Shown here: piece by piece, positions 1 to 8,576 of the stretch
How the letters are laid out: each line of letters begins with the position of its first letter
Numbering within the stretch: position 1 is the first letter of the stretch
From: RHKX01 sp963823275
Lineage (GTDB): Bacteria; Actinomycetota; Thermoleophilia; Solirubrobacterales; 70-9
Reading direction: 5' to 3'
DNA: 64,000 bases
NCBI GenBank assembly: GCA_963823275.1
Contig: CAWGKW010000002.1
Location: 992,001 to 1,056,000, forward strand
Program-made: the position numbers and the translations under genes
The notes under the pieces: generated by a model
Database searches by the model: none
What the model was told of the DNA's origin: nothing
The model's input: the letters and a program-made list of their open reading frames with translations, nothing else

Positions 1-1
1 C

Positions 2-508
2 GGCAGCGACCTCAGGCTCGGCCTCGAGGGCCGCACGGCGATTCCGGATGCCGGCGAGCTGACCGCCCCCTCGGCCTTCGGGAACCTGCCCTGCGGCGAG
101 GGCTTCATCTCACCCGACGACCGCGCCTGTGAGGGCACCCTGGTCGTCGACGGGACGATCGCGGGGATCGGGATCCCGGCGGCTCCGGTGACCCTGAAGA
201 TCCAGGGCGGACTGCTGAGGGAGGCGAGCGGCGTCGAGGGTGCGGCGCTGATCGAGTTGCTCACCGCCCACGGCGAGGAGGGCCGGACGATCGCCGAGCT
301 CGGTGTCGGGACCAACGAGAGGGCCGAGCTGACCGGCAACGTGCTCGAGGATGAGAAGCTGCTGGGGACCGCTCACGTCGCCTTCGGCGCATCGGCGGCG
401 ATCGGGGGCAGGATCCAGGTGCCGGTGCATCTCGACTGCGTGGTCATGCGGCCGGTGGTCTCGGTCGACGGAACCGAGATCGTTCGCGACGGCGAGCTGT
501 TGGTCTGA
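2..508 (+). CDS. M29-family aminopeptidase (AmpS/PepS type), C-terminal part
   Basis: The 5' end lies outside the window; 168 residues are visible before the TGA at 506. The stretch NERAELTGNVLEDEK, then GTAHVAFG and the HLD triplet, matches the C-terminal metal site of leucyl aminopeptidases of the COG2309/M29 family. In that family a Glu, a His and an H-x-D pair bind two metal ions, and all are visible here. The protein ends with the usual VSVDGTEIVRDGELLV-like segment. It would remove N-terminal residues from peptides in the cytoplasm. The next gene starts 12 nt downstream, so the two are probably cotranscribed. Family assignment is secure; substrate preference is not visible. Confidence 0.8.
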   Translation, partial: GSDLRLGLEGRTAIPDAGELTAPSAFGNLPCGEGFISPDDRACEGTLVVDGTIAGIGIPAAPVTLKIQGGLLREASGVEGAALIELLTAHGEEGRTIAELGVGTNERAELTGNVLEDEKLLGTAHVAFGASAAIGGRIQVPVHLDCVVMRPVVSVDGTEIVRDGELLV

Positions 509-520
509 GTTCTGGGCCCG

Positions 521-1432
521 TTGTCGCCATCTGCCGACGAGCGATTGCTCGCCGTCCCGAATGTCTCCGACGGCTCGGAGCATGGAGTGATCGACCACCT
601 CCGGGAGAGCTTCGTCATCGACCCGGTGGTCATGCTCGACGAGCACTCCGACGCGGTCCACAACCGCACCGTATACACGTTGGCGGGCGACGCCGCTCCG
701 CTGTTGCGTGCGCTCATGGAGCTGGCCCGGCTTGCGATCGAGCGAATCGATATCAGCCGCCAGCAGGGCGCCCATCCGCGGATCGGGTCGCTCGACGTCT
801 GCCCGATCGTCTGGCCCGAACCGTCGCTGCGCTCCCGCGCCCTCGAGGTGGCGACGGCGGCGGCTGAGCAGCTCGGCTCGATTGGGCTGCCGGTCTTCCT
901 CTACGGCGAGCTCGCGAGCTCGCCGGAGCGGATGGAGCGAGCCTACTTCCGGCGCGGCGGCCACGTCGAGCTCGGGCGCCGGATGAGCGAGGACGAGCTC
1001 GCGCCCGACTTCGGGCCCGACCGGCCCCACCCGACCGCCGGTGGGGTGCTGGTCACCGCTCGGGCGCCGCTGGCCGCCTTCAACCTCGAGCTCGAACCGG
1101 GGACGTCCCTGGAGACCGGGCGTGCGATCGCCGCCGACCTGCGGGAGTCCGGCGGCGGCCCCGCCGGCGTCAGGGCGCTCGCGATCGAGCTCGGGCCGGG
1201 GCGGATCCAGATCTCCACCAACGTTCACGATCCGATCGCGGTCCCGCTGGCCGAGGTCGTGGACGCCACGCGGCGGCTGGCCGGCTCGCGCGGCACCGGG
1301 CCGGTCGCAGCCGAGCTCGTCGGGTTGATTCCCGAGGCGGCGCTTGCCGGCTATCCCGACGACGTGCCGATCGCGGGCGAGGATCCGAGGACGCGGACGA
1401 TCGAGTCGCGCCTGGCCGCCACGAGTGGCTGA
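521..1432 (+). CDS. Glutamate formimidoyltransferase-like protein (FTCD N-terminal domain)
   Basis: The 303-residue protein opens with LLAVPNVSDG, the equivalent of the (C)VPNxSEG signature at the start of formiminotransferases, and has GAHPRIGSLDVCPIVW, the family's substrate and folate-binding region. Known members transfer the formimino group of formiminoglutamate to tetrahydrofolate in histidine breakdown. No cyclodeaminase domain is fused and no hut genes are nearby, so an alternative folate-linked role, as proposed for other stand-alone homologues, is possible. The start is TTG at 521, just after the aminopeptidase stop; no better start lies upstream. Confidence 0.78.
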   Translation: MSPSADERLLAVPNVSDGSEHGVIDHLRESFVIDPVVMLDEHSDAVHNRTVYTLAGDAAPLLRALMELARLAIERIDISRQQGAHPRIGSLDVCPIVWPEPSLRSRALEVATAAAEQLGSIGLPVFLYGELASSPERMERAYFRRGGHVELGRRMSEDELAPDFGPDRPHPTAGGVLVTARAPLAAFNLELEPGTSLETGRAIAADLRESGGGPAGVRALAIELGPGRIQISTNVHDPIAVPLAEVVDATRRLAGSRGTGPVAAELVGLIPEAALAGYPDDVPIAGEDPRTRTIESRLAATSG

Positions 1433-1492
1433 CCCCCGCCTCTTGGCGCTCCGCAGCGCCTGACTGCGCGTCGCCATCCGGCTCCGATCAAC

Positions 1493-1498
1493 TACCCT
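1493..1498 (+). promoter_or_regulatory. -10 box (TACCCT) of the 1509 gene
   Basis: TACCCT lies 10 nt before the ATG at 1509, in the 75-nt gap after the formiminotransferase gene. It fits the TAnnnT pattern seen before many genes in this window and implies a very short or absent 5' UTR. Confidence 0.45.
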
Positions 1499-1508
1499 GC
1501 CGCCAGTC

Positions 1509-1913
1509 ATGCCGGGCAACGCAAAACGCCGCCAGCGCAAGCACCGTGGCACCCAGACGGGGAGCGTCAGTCGCCGTTCCGCCGGCCGGCCGCGGAGCCG
1601 CCAGGAGGCGATGGCCCAGGCGAAGAGCCGTCGCGGCGGTGGCAAGGGCGGGCGCAGCGGGCCCCGCATCGATCGGCGCGATCAACCGCCGACCTGGAAG
1701 GGGGCGATCACGCGCGGCCTGCTCTTCGCGGCGCTTCTGTTTCCCGTCTCATTGCTGTTCGGCCAAGCGATGGGCAGCGCGATCACCCTGACGATCATCG
1801 CCGCGATCGTCTACGTCCCGCTCGGCTTCTACACGGAGCAGTTCTTCTACAACCGCCGCAGGGTGAAGCTGCAGCGGGAGCGCGAGGCGCAGCGGAGCCA
1901 GAAGGGCGACTGA
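1509..1913 (+). CDS. Small basic two-helix membrane protein of unknown function
   Basis: A 134-residue protein. Residues 1-60 are strongly basic and low in complexity (many Arg, Lys, Gly, Gln). About residues 68-112 hold two hydrophobic helices (GLLFAALLFPVSLLFG, then ITLTIIAAIVYVPLGFY). The tail is again basic. I do not recognise a named family. The gene sits 8 nt before an MBL hydrolase gene and both probably share a transcript. The basic N-terminus would be cytoplasmic by the positive-inside rule. Confidence 0.6.
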   Translation: MPGNAKRRQRKHRGTQTGSVSRRSAGRPRSRQEAMAQAKSRRGGGKGGRSGPRIDRRDQPPTWKGAITRGLLFAALLFPVSLLFGQAMGSAITLTIIAAIVYVPLGFYTEQFFYNRRRVKLQREREAQRSQKGD

Positions 1914-1921
1914 GGATCCGG

Positions 1922-2566
1922 ATGGACGTTCGGAGCTTCACCGTCGGGCCGTTCGCCGAGAACACCTACATCCTCCGCCGCGACGGATCCGACAGGGCCG
2001 TCGTGGTCGATCCGGGAGACGAGGCTCCGCGGCTGCTGGCGGCGATCGACGAGCTCGGGGTCGACGTCGAGGCGATCCTGCTGACCCACACCCACGTCGA
2101 CCACGTCGGCGCGGTCGCCCCGGTTGCCCGTGAGACCGGCGCCACCGTCTACTGCCCGGTCCTCGAGGTCCCGATGCTCGCCGACATCATGGCCTTCACC
2201 CCGATCCCCGGAATCGGCCCCTACGAGGGCTACGACGCCGACGAGACCCTCGCCGGCGGTGAGCGGCTGGAGCTGGCCGGCTTCGAGATCGACGTGCTCT
2301 TCACCCCCGGCCACAGCATCGGGCACCTGACCTACTCGATCCCCGGCGAGGCGGCGCTGATCAGCGGCGACGTCCTCTTCCAGGGCTCCGTCGGACGCGT
2401 GGACCTCCCGGGAGGCGACTGGCCGACCCTGGCCCAGAGCCTGCGGCTGCTGGTCGACGCCCATCCGCCCGAGACCGTCGTCTACCCCGGCCACATGGGC
2501 CTGACGACGCTGGAGCGGGAGCTGGCGTCGAACCCGTTTCTGGCCGAGATTCCGGCGAGTTCGTAG
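1922..2566 (+). CDS. MBL-fold hydrolase, glyoxalase II-like
   Basis: A 214-residue metallo-beta-lactamase fold protein of the YcbL / glyoxalase II-like group. The metal motif THTHVDHVG lies near residue 60, a second His in TPGHSIGHL near 125, the bridging Asp in ISGDVLF near 145, and the last His in VYPGH near 190. It probably hydrolyses thioesters such as S-lactoylglutathione analogues; the physiological thiol is not visible. ATG at 1922 follows GAGG by about 7 nt. It sits 8 nt after the small membrane protein and upstream of hisS, an arrangement also seen in other bacteria with MBL-hisS neighbours. Confidence 0.8.
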   Translation: MDVRSFTVGPFAENTYILRRDGSDRAVVVDPGDEAPRLLAAIDELGVDVEAILLTHTHVDHVGAVAPVARETGATVYCPVLEVPMLADIMAFTPIPGIGPYEGYDADETLAGGERLELAGFEIDVLFTPGHSIGHLTYSIPGEAALISGDVLFQGSVGRVDLPGGDWPTLAQSLRLLVDAHPPETVVYPGHMGLTTLERELASNPFLAEIPASS

Positions 2567-2622
2567 TCGTTGCTCAGTTGCCCGCGATGGCGCTCTGAGC
2601 CTCTAAGGTCGGATCCGCACTC

Positions 2623-3885
2623 ATGACCGCGAAGCCGAAGCCACCCAAGCAGCAGGCGCCCAAGGGCACCTTCGACGTGCTCCCAGGCGACGAGCCGGCG
2701 CGGTCAGCGATCGCCAACGCCACCGCGTCGAGGCTGGCCGCTGCCGGTTACGGCCGGATCGAGACGCCCGTATTCGAGGCCACCGAGCTCTTCGAGCGCG
2801 GGGTGGGGGACTCCACCGACATCGTCGGCAAGGAGATGTTCACGTTCACCGATCAGGGCGGTCGCTCGATCACGCTTCGGCCGGAGGGCACGGCGCCGAT
2901 CTGCCGTGCCTACGTCGAACACGGCATGCACAAGCTGCCGCAGCCGGTGAAGCTCTGGTATCAGGGCCCCTACTTCCGCTACGAGCGGCCCCAGGAGGGT
3001 CGCTTCCGCCAGTTCAACCAGATCGGCGCCGAGGCGATCGGCTCCGACTCGCCGCTCGCCGACGCCGAGCTGATCGTCCTGGCGGACAGGATCATGCGGG
3101 ATCTGGGAATCGAAGATCTCCAGCTTCGCCTCGCCTCGCTGGGATCGACCGAAGCGCGCAGGGGCTATCGCGAGGAGCTGCGGACGTACCTGCGCAGCCG
3201 TGAGGGAGAGCTCTCCGACGACGTCCGCAGCCGGATCGACGTCAACCCGATGCGCGCCTTCGACTCCGACCATGCGGGGACCCGCACCGTGATGGAGGAC
3301 GCTCCGCGAATGCTGGACCGGCTCGCCGGCGCCGACGCCGAGCACTTCGACGAGGTTAGGGCCCTGCTTGATTCGGCCGGCGTCGAATACAGGCTCGACG
3401 GAACGCTCGTCCGCGGCCTCGACTACTACAACCGCACGGTCTTCGAGTTCGATTGCGATCGCCTCGGCGCTCAGTCCGGCGTCGGCGGCGGCGGGCGATA
3501 CGACGGCCTGGTCGAGCTGTTGGGGGGACCGCCGACGCCCGCGGCAGGTTGGGCTGCCGGGGTCGAGCGGATCCTGCTGGCGATGAAGGACTCGCCGACG
3601 GCGGCCAGGATCGACGCCTTCGTCGTCTCCGCGGAGGGGGCCACGGGCAGGGAGCGGGCCTTCGCGCTCGTCGAGGAGCTGCGCGCCGCCGGGCTCGGGG
3701 CGGATCTCGATCTCGCCGGTCGCAGCCTCAAGGGCCAGATGAAGCAGGCGGGGCGCTGCGGAGCCCGCCACGCGGTGATTCTGGAGGCGGACGGCTCGGC
3801 GAAGCTGCGCGAGATGGACCGCGGCGAACAGCGCGACGCCGACCTCGCGACATTGGTCGCCGAGCTGACGGCCGCGGCGAGCTGA
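2623..3885 (+). CDS. hisS: Histidine-tRNA ligase
   Basis: A 420-residue class II synthetase that charges tRNA-His. It begins PKGTFDVLPG and shows motif 2 (YQGPYFRYERPQEGRFRQFNQ), the histidine-specific LVRGLDYYNRTVFEF segment, and the GGGRYDGL glycine-rich motif. The C-terminal 95 residues match the anticodon-binding domain. Length is normal. ATG at 2623 lies 13 nt after TAAGGT (2604-2609), a plausible -10 box, so the leader would be very short. aspS follows 25 nt downstream, the usual hisS-aspS pairing. Confidence 0.96.
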   Translation: MTAKPKPPKQQAPKGTFDVLPGDEPARSAIANATASRLAAAGYGRIETPVFEATELFERGVGDSTDIVGKEMFTFTDQGGRSITLRPEGTAPICRAYVEHGMHKLPQPVKLWYQGPYFRYERPQEGRFRQFNQIGAEAIGSDSPLADAELIVLADRIMRDLGIEDLQLRLASLGSTEARRGYREELRTYLRSREGELSDDVRSRIDVNPMRAFDSDHAGTRTVMEDAPRMLDRLAGADAEHFDEVRALLDSAGVEYRLDGTLVRGLDYYNRTVFEFDCDRLGAQSGVGGGGRYDGLVELLGGPPTPAAGWAAGVERILLAMKDSPTAARIDAFVVSAEGATGRERAFALVEELRAAGLGADLDLAGRSLKGQMKQAGRCGARHAVILEADGSAKLREMDRGEQRDADLATLVAELTAAAS

Positions 3886-3910
3886 CCTGGCTCTGAGACA
3901 CTGCCCGATC

Positions 3911-5719
3911 GTGAGTTCCTCCTTCGAGATCCCCGAGTTCCCCGTCCAGCGCGGCAACCGCTACCGAGATGCCTGGTGCGGGCAGGTGCGCTCCGACCTC
4001 GTCGACTCCGAGATCAGGCTCGCGGGCTGGGTCAACCGGCGCCGCGACCACGGCGGGCTGGTCTTCATCGACCTCCGCGACCGGACCGGAATCGTCCAAC
4101 TCGTCTTCGACCCTGACGACTCCGGCGCCGCCTTTCAGCTCGGTCACAAGCTGCGCCCGGAGGACGTGATCAGCGTCAGCGGACCCGTCGTCGATCGCTC
4201 GCCCGAGACCGTGAACCCCGACATCCCGACCGGCGCATTCGAGATCAGGGTCGCCGAGGCCGACCTGCTCTCCGACGCCGAGACGCCCCCGTTCGAGATC
4301 GAGGGCAGGGGCGGGGCCTCCGCCGGTGAGGAGGCACGGCTGCGCTATCGCTACCTGGATCTCCGTCGCGAGGACATGCGCGAGACGATCCAGCTGCGAG
4401 CGAAGCTGATCAGGGCGATGCGTGAGCAGCTCGACGGAGACGGGTTCATCGAGATCGAAACGCCGGTGCTGACCCGCTCGACTCCGGAGGGCGCTCGCGA
4501 CTTCCTCGTCCCGAGCCGGCTTCAGCAGGGATCGTTCTATGCGCTCCCGCAGTCGCCGCAGCTCTTCAAGCAGCTGCTGATGGTCTCCGGGTTCGAGCGC
4601 TACTACCAGGTGGCTCGCTGCTTCCGCGACGAGGACCTGCGCTCCGACCGTCAGCCCGACTTCACCCAGCTCGACATCGAGATGTCGTTCGTCGACGCCG
4701 ACGATGTGATCGAGGCCAACGAACGCCTGCTCTCCCATGTGCTCGCCGCCGCCGGCGTGGTGGTCGAGTTGCCGATCCAGCGGATCTCCTACGACGATGC
4801 GCTCTCCCGTTACGGCACCGACCGGCCGGACATGCGCTTCGGCATGGAGCTGGTCGAACTCTCCGAGGTGCTTCGCGAGACCGATTTCCGCGTCTTCCGG
4901 GGCACGATCGATGGGGGCGGCGTCGTCAAGGGGATGAACGCCGGCAAGCGCGAACTCGCCCGCTCCGAGCTCGACGGCCTGATCTCCGAAGCTCAGGAGC
5001 TGGGCGCCAAGGGCCTCGTCTGGGCGTTCCGCGAGGGCGAGGGTTGGCGCTCCCCGACCGCCAAGTTCCTGACCGGAGGGGAGCTCGCGAAGCTGAACGC
5101 GGAGCTCGACGCCGAGGAGGGCGATCTGCTCCTCATCGTCGCCGATGAGCCCGCCGTCGCCAACCAGGTACTCGGCTCGATGCGCAGCCGGCTTGCGGCG
5201 CGCTGGGGGGAGATCCCGGAGGATTCGAACTCCCTCTGTTGGATCGTCGACTGGCCGCTGCTCGAGTGGAGCGAGGAGGAGGGTCGCTGGACCCCCTTGC
5301 ATCACCCGTTCACCTCCTTCGAGGGCGACCTCGAGGCCTCCGAGCCGGGCGAGATCCGCGCTCGCGCCTACGACATCGTCTGGAACGGCATGGAGATCGG
5401 GGGCGGCTCGATCCGGATCAGCGACGCCGACGAGCAGCAGCGGGTGCTCGCGCTGCTCGGCGTCGACGCTGCCGAGGCCGAGGCGCGCTTCGGGTTTCTG
5501 CTCGAGGCGCTGCGTTTCGGCGCGCCGCCGCACGGCGGGATCGCCTACGGAGTGGACAGGATCTGCGCGCTCGCCTCCGGCGCCGAGTCGATTCGCGACG
5601 TGATCGCCTTTCCCAAGACCGCCTCGGGCGGCGACCCGCTGACCGGCGCCCCGGCGCCCGTCGACGAGCGCCAGCTCCGTGAGCTCGGCGTCTCGGTCCG
5701 GGCTCCCGCGGCACCGTGA
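3911..5719 (+). CDS. aspS: Aspartate-tRNA ligase, bacterial type, possibly non-discriminating
   Basis: A 602-residue class II synthetase. The order is an N-terminal anticodon-binding OB fold (GWVNRRRDHGGLVFIDLRDR), motif 2 (YQVARCFRDEDLRSDRQPDF), a GAD insert, then motif 3 (GGIAYGVDRI). Start is GTG at 3911. Position 47 is His in RRRDHGG, where discriminating enzymes such as that of E. coli carry Leu. From what I recall of studies of bacterial AspRS, His here goes with relaxed recognition of tRNA-Asn, which then needs the GatCAB amidotransferase. That is an inference from one residue. The stop overlaps the next start by 4 nt. Confidence 0.95.
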   Translation: MSSSFEIPEFPVQRGNRYRDAWCGQVRSDLVDSEIRLAGWVNRRRDHGGLVFIDLRDRTGIVQLVFDPDDSGAAFQLGHKLRPEDVISVSGPVVDRSPETVNPDIPTGAFEIRVAEADLLSDAETPPFEIEGRGGASAGEEARLRYRYLDLRREDMRETIQLRAKLIRAMREQLDGDGFIEIETPVLTRSTPEGARDFLVPSRLQQGSFYALPQSPQLFKQLLMVSGFERYYQVARCFRDEDLRSDRQPDFTQLDIEMSFVDADDVIEANERLLSHVLAAAGVVVELPIQRISYDDALSRYGTDRPDMRFGMELVELSEVLRETDFRVFRGTIDGGGVVKGMNAGKRELARSELDGLISEAQELGAKGLVWAFREGEGWRSPTAKFLTGGELAKLNAELDAEEGDLLLIVADEPAVANQVLGSMRSRLAARWGEIPEDSNSLCWIVDWPLLEWSEEEGRWTPLHHPFTSFEGDLEASEPGEIRARAYDIVWNGMEIGGGSIRISDADEQQRVLALLGVDAAEAEARFGFLLEALRFGAPPHGGIAYGVDRICALASGAESIRDVIAFPKTASGGDPLTGAPAPVDERQLRELGVSVRAPAAP

Positions 5720-6096
5720 CCGACACCGACCGCGCAGAGCTGGCCGCGGTTGCGATCGCCGCGATCAACTCCCGTGATCCGGCCTTGATCAAGCCGCTGC
5801 TTCACCCCGAGATCGAGCTCACGACCGGGCGCAGCTCCTACTCCGGACCCGATCAGGTCGCCGCTTGGGCCGACAAGCAATACGAGCACCTGGACCGTGT
5901 CTACTCGATCGCCACGGCACGAACGCGCGACGATTCGGTGTTGATCCTGGGGGAGGTCGAGTACGTCTGGCGGGAGGGCGGCGAGGTCGGCGACAGCTCG
6001 CCGATCGCACTGACGCTCGAGTTCGAGGCCGGTCTTCTGCGCACGCTGCGGGTCGATGACGACCCCGAGGTCGGCCTCGCGGCCTTCGAATCCTGA
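5716..6096 (+). CDS. SnoaL/NTF2-like fold protein
   Basis: A 126-residue protein starting at the GTG inside the aspS stop (GTGA overlap), so it is probably translated by coupling. It has the cone-fold layout of SnoaL/NTF2-like proteins: an N-terminal helix with IAAINSRDPALIKPLLHPEIEL, a central helix and then strands ending LRVDDDPEVGLAAFES. The family includes small isomerases, cyclases and ligand-binding proteins. No catalytic signature is clear enough to name a function. Confidence 0.6.
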   Translation: MTDTDRAELAAVAIAAINSRDPALIKPLLHPEIELTTGRSSYSGPDQVAAWADKQYEHLDRVYSIATARTRDDSVLILGEVEYVWREGGEVGDSSPIALTLEFEAGLLRTLRVDDDPEVGLAAFES

Positions 6097-6353
6097 TTGC
6101 ACGCAGGCGCCCATCGTCCGAGGCGCTCAAGGTTTTCCCCCGATCGGTCGAACCTCCGTGGTAGCTTCCTTATGGGTTCGAGTTCGTTCGACAGCCGTCC
6201 TAATTGTGAACCAACACGATTGGCTAGGGAGTCGTTGTCCGGTGCGCCCGTGGGTGTACTGGCAGATTCCCCCCTGTATTTCAGGGTTCAGAAGCCGGGC
6301 GGCACCGGCGAATTGGGGCCCATGATCCTCAATCTCTCTGATGGTGAGTCCCG
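6097..6353 (+). other. 257-nt non-coding stretch before the thioredoxin-fold gene
   Basis: This gap has no supported gene and is less GC-rich than its neighbours. It holds TAGCTT at 6162-6167 and several TTG triplets that could belong to a promoter, and a weak hairpin (CCCTG, 5-nt loop, CAGGG) near 6275. I compared it by eye with common riboswitch cores and found no match. It probably contains the promoter and a long leader for the 6354 gene, unlike the leaderless genes nearby. Confidence 0.4.
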
Positions 6354-7016
6354 ATGAGGAAGGCCATCAACGAGAATCCGACGGTCCAGATGGCGGTGCT
6401 CGGCATCGCAGCCGTCGCGTTTGCCTTCATCCTCTTCACGTCGGTTCTCAAAAAGGACGAGCCCGCCGCCTCCACGGCCACCGATCCCGCCGCAACGGCG
6501 ACGGCCGACTCGACCGCGACCCCGGCTGCGGCAGCGCCTACGGCGACGCCTGCCCCCGCCCCGGCGACACCATCCACGACCGGCGCAACCCCACCGGCAA
6601 CCGCAGCCCCGCCATCCTCTGCAGGGGGCGGCACCGTGGCCGACGGCCTGCTGCCGTCGAAGGGACTTCCCAAGGAGGTCCTCGTCGCCTTCGCCAAGAA
6701 CAAGACGATCGCGCTGCTGGTGATCGACCCCAAGGGGGCCGCCGACAGGAAGGTCGAGAGCTACACGAAGGCCCTGCGCTCCCGTAACGACGTCGAGGTC
6801 TTCATCGTCAACGTCCGCGACATCGCCGACTACTCTCGCGTCACCGCCGGCGTCTCGGTGAGCCGCGTTCCCGCCCTCGTCGTGATCCGCCCGCGCAAGC
6901 TCACCGGTTCCGTCCCGACCGCCACCGTCTCCTACGGCTTTCGCGGCGCCCGCAGCGTCAACCAGGCGGTCGACAACGCGGTCTACAAGGGCAAGCAGGT
7001 CCCCGCTTACCCCTGA
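6354..7016 (+). CDS. Membrane-anchored thioredoxin-fold protein without a CxxC motif
   Basis: A 220-residue protein. Residues 11-30 form one membrane helix (VLGIAAVAFAFILFTSVL). Residues 35-95 are an Ala/Thr/Pro-rich linker. From about 100 to the end comes a domain with the beta-alpha-beta course of thioredoxin, including SRVPALVVI, where the cis-proline of the fold would lie. It has no cysteine, so it cannot act as a dithiol oxidoreductase and more likely binds a partner outside the membrane. ATG at 6354 follows GGTGAG by about 6 nt. The assignment rests on fold pattern only. Confidence 0.6.
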   Translation: MRKAINENPTVQMAVLGIAAVAFAFILFTSVLKKDEPAASTATDPAATATADSTATPAAAAPTATPAPAPATPSTTGATPPATAAPPSSAGGGTVADGLLPSKGLPKEVLVAFAKNKTIALLVIDPKGAADRKVESYTKALRSRNDVEVFIVNVRDIADYSRVTAGVSVSRVPALVVIRPRKLTGSVPTATVSYGFRGARSVNQAVDNAVYKGKQVPAYP

Positions 7017-7075
7017 GCGCCCCCGGCGGTCTTGAACTGCCGGCTGAGTGCTCTTCTCGAAGGAATTCCCCCGGC

Positions 7076-7081
7076 TACCCT
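7076..7081 (+). promoter_or_regulatory. -10 box (TACCCT) of the iscU-mnmA fusion gene
   Basis: TACCCT ends 7 nt before the GTG at 7089, the most common spacing seen in this window. No convincing -35 element is visible. Transcription would start at or next to the start codon. Confidence 0.5.
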
Positions 7082-7088
7082 TTGAGCC

Positions 7089-8543
7089 GTGGACGCCGAT
7101 GCCTTCGCGGCCTATCTCGATGACGAATCGCGGCTTGTGGAACCCCTGCCCGGATCGGCCCGTGGGAGCGCCGGCGGCGCCGCCTGCGGCGACCTGATCG
7201 GGATCTCGCTGCGGCTCGACGGCGGGCGGGTCACCGACGTCAGCCGGACCGGCTCAGGATGCGCCGCCGCCCAGGCTGCGTCGTCGGCGGTCGCCGAGCT
7301 GGCCGACGGGGCGGGGCTCCGGGAGGCGGCTCTGATCGACGCCGGGGCGATCTCGGCCGAGCTGGGAGGCCTGAGCCCGGTGGGGGCGCACGCTGCCGAT
7401 CTCGCCGCGGAGGCTCTGCATCGGGCGCTGGGAGTGGCCGTGGCGAGTGGAACGGAGCGGATCCTCGACCCACCCGCAGATGGGACCGAGCGGGTGCTGG
7501 TCGCGGTCAGCGGCGGTGTCGACAGCGCCGTCGCCGCTCTGCGCGAACTCGAGCGGGGGGCCGACGTCTTCGCCGTCACCCTCGAGCTCTGGTCGGATCC
7601 GGCGAACGACGGCGAGCGGAGCTGCTGCTCGGCGGACGCGGTCCGCGCGGCGCGCTCGGTGGCCCACTCGCAGGGGATCCCGCACCTCACGATCGACCTG
7701 CGCGACGCCTTTCGGGTCGGCGTCGTGGAGCCCTTCCTCGAGGGTTACGCGGCCGGGGTCACCCCCAACCCCTGCGTGCGCTGCAACGGCCGGGTGCGGA
7801 TCGAGCCGATGATCGAGATCGCCGCCCGCCTAGGGGCGGAGGCATTGGCGACCGGACACTACGCGCGCCTCTCCGACGATGGCGCCGGCGCCCTGCTGAC
7901 CGCCGCCGCCGATCCGGCCAAGGATCAGACCTACATGCTCGCCGGGCTCTCGCCGGATGCCCTGAGGCGCCTCCGCTTCCCGCTCGGCGACATCGACAAG
8001 CCGCGGGTCCGCGAGCTCGCCCGCAGGGCCGGACTGCCGGTGGCCGACAAGGCCGAGAGCCAGGACCTGTGCTTTCTCGCCGGCGAGGGCAAGGCCGGGT
8101 TCCTCGCCCGCCATGGCGGACTCCGGGAACGAGAGGGTGAGATCATCGATGCCGAGGGCGAGGTCCTGGGCTCTCATCCGGGCCACCACCTCTTCACGGT
8201 GGGGCAGCGCAAGGGCATCGGCCTGGCCTCGCCGGAGCCGCTGTACGTCCTCTCGACCGAAGCGCGGTCGAATCGGGTCGTCGTCGGCCCGGCCGATCAG
8301 CTGCAGACGACCCGCGTCGGGATTCGCGACGCCGTCTTGCATCGCCCCGCGGCCCGGGTCGGTGCGGTCAGGCTGCGCTACCGATCCCGTCCTCTTGCTT
8401 GCCGGGTTGAGACGGCGCTCGAGGCCGGTCTTCACGATCGGCTCGAGCTCCAGCTCGAGCTGCCGGCACGCGGAGCGGCGCCCGGGCAGACCGCCGTCCT
8501 CTGCGACGGCGATCTGGTCGTCGGACACGGGACCATCGCCTAG
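7089..8543 (+). CDS. mnmA: IscU-like domain fused to tRNA-specific 2-thiouridylase MnmA
   Basis: A 484-residue protein. Residues 1-118 resemble the IscU/SufU scaffold: AACGDLIG gives Cys33 and Asp35, GSGCAAAQ gives Cys58, and LSPVGAHAADLA aligns with the IscU segment around His105-Cys106. There His101 is kept but the third cysteine is Ala102. Residues 135-484 are MnmA, which 2-thiolates U34 of tRNAs for Lys, Glu and Gln. The PP-loop is SGGVDSAV (141-148), NPCVRCN gives Cys229 and Cys232, and ESQDLCF gives Cys328. The CxxC plus C pattern is the one linked to Fe-S-dependent tRNA thiolases. GTG start; stands as a single gene before alaS. Confidence 0.88.
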   Translation: MDADAFAAYLDDESRLVEPLPGSARGSAGGAACGDLIGISLRLDGGRVTDVSRTGSGCAAAQAASSAVAELADGAGLREAALIDAGAISAELGGLSPVGAHAADLAAEALHRALGVAVASGTERILDPPADGTERVLVAVSGGVDSAVAALRELERGADVFAVTLELWSDPANDGERSCCSADAVRAARSVAHSQGIPHLTIDLRDAFRVGVVEPFLEGYAAGVTPNPCVRCNGRVRIEPMIEIAARLGAEALATGHYARLSDDGAGALLTAAADPAKDQTYMLAGLSPDALRRLRFPLGDIDKPRVRELARRAGLPVADKAESQDLCFLAGEGKAGFLARHGGLREREGEIIDAEGEVLGSHPGHHLFTVGQRKGIGLASPEPLYVLSTEARSNRVVVGPADQLQTTRVGIRDAVLHRPAARVGAVRLRYRSRPLACRVETALEAGLHDRLELQLELPARGAAPGQTAVLCDGDLVVGHGTIA

Positions 8544-8576
8544 ACACCTGGGGGAGGGGTCCTGCTTGAGGCGTCG

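Noticed and set aside
110..1669. 519-residue open frame on the minus strand at the window start
   Set aside because: Antisense of the M29 peptidase and formiminotransferase genes; Arg/Pro-rich and without recognisable domains.
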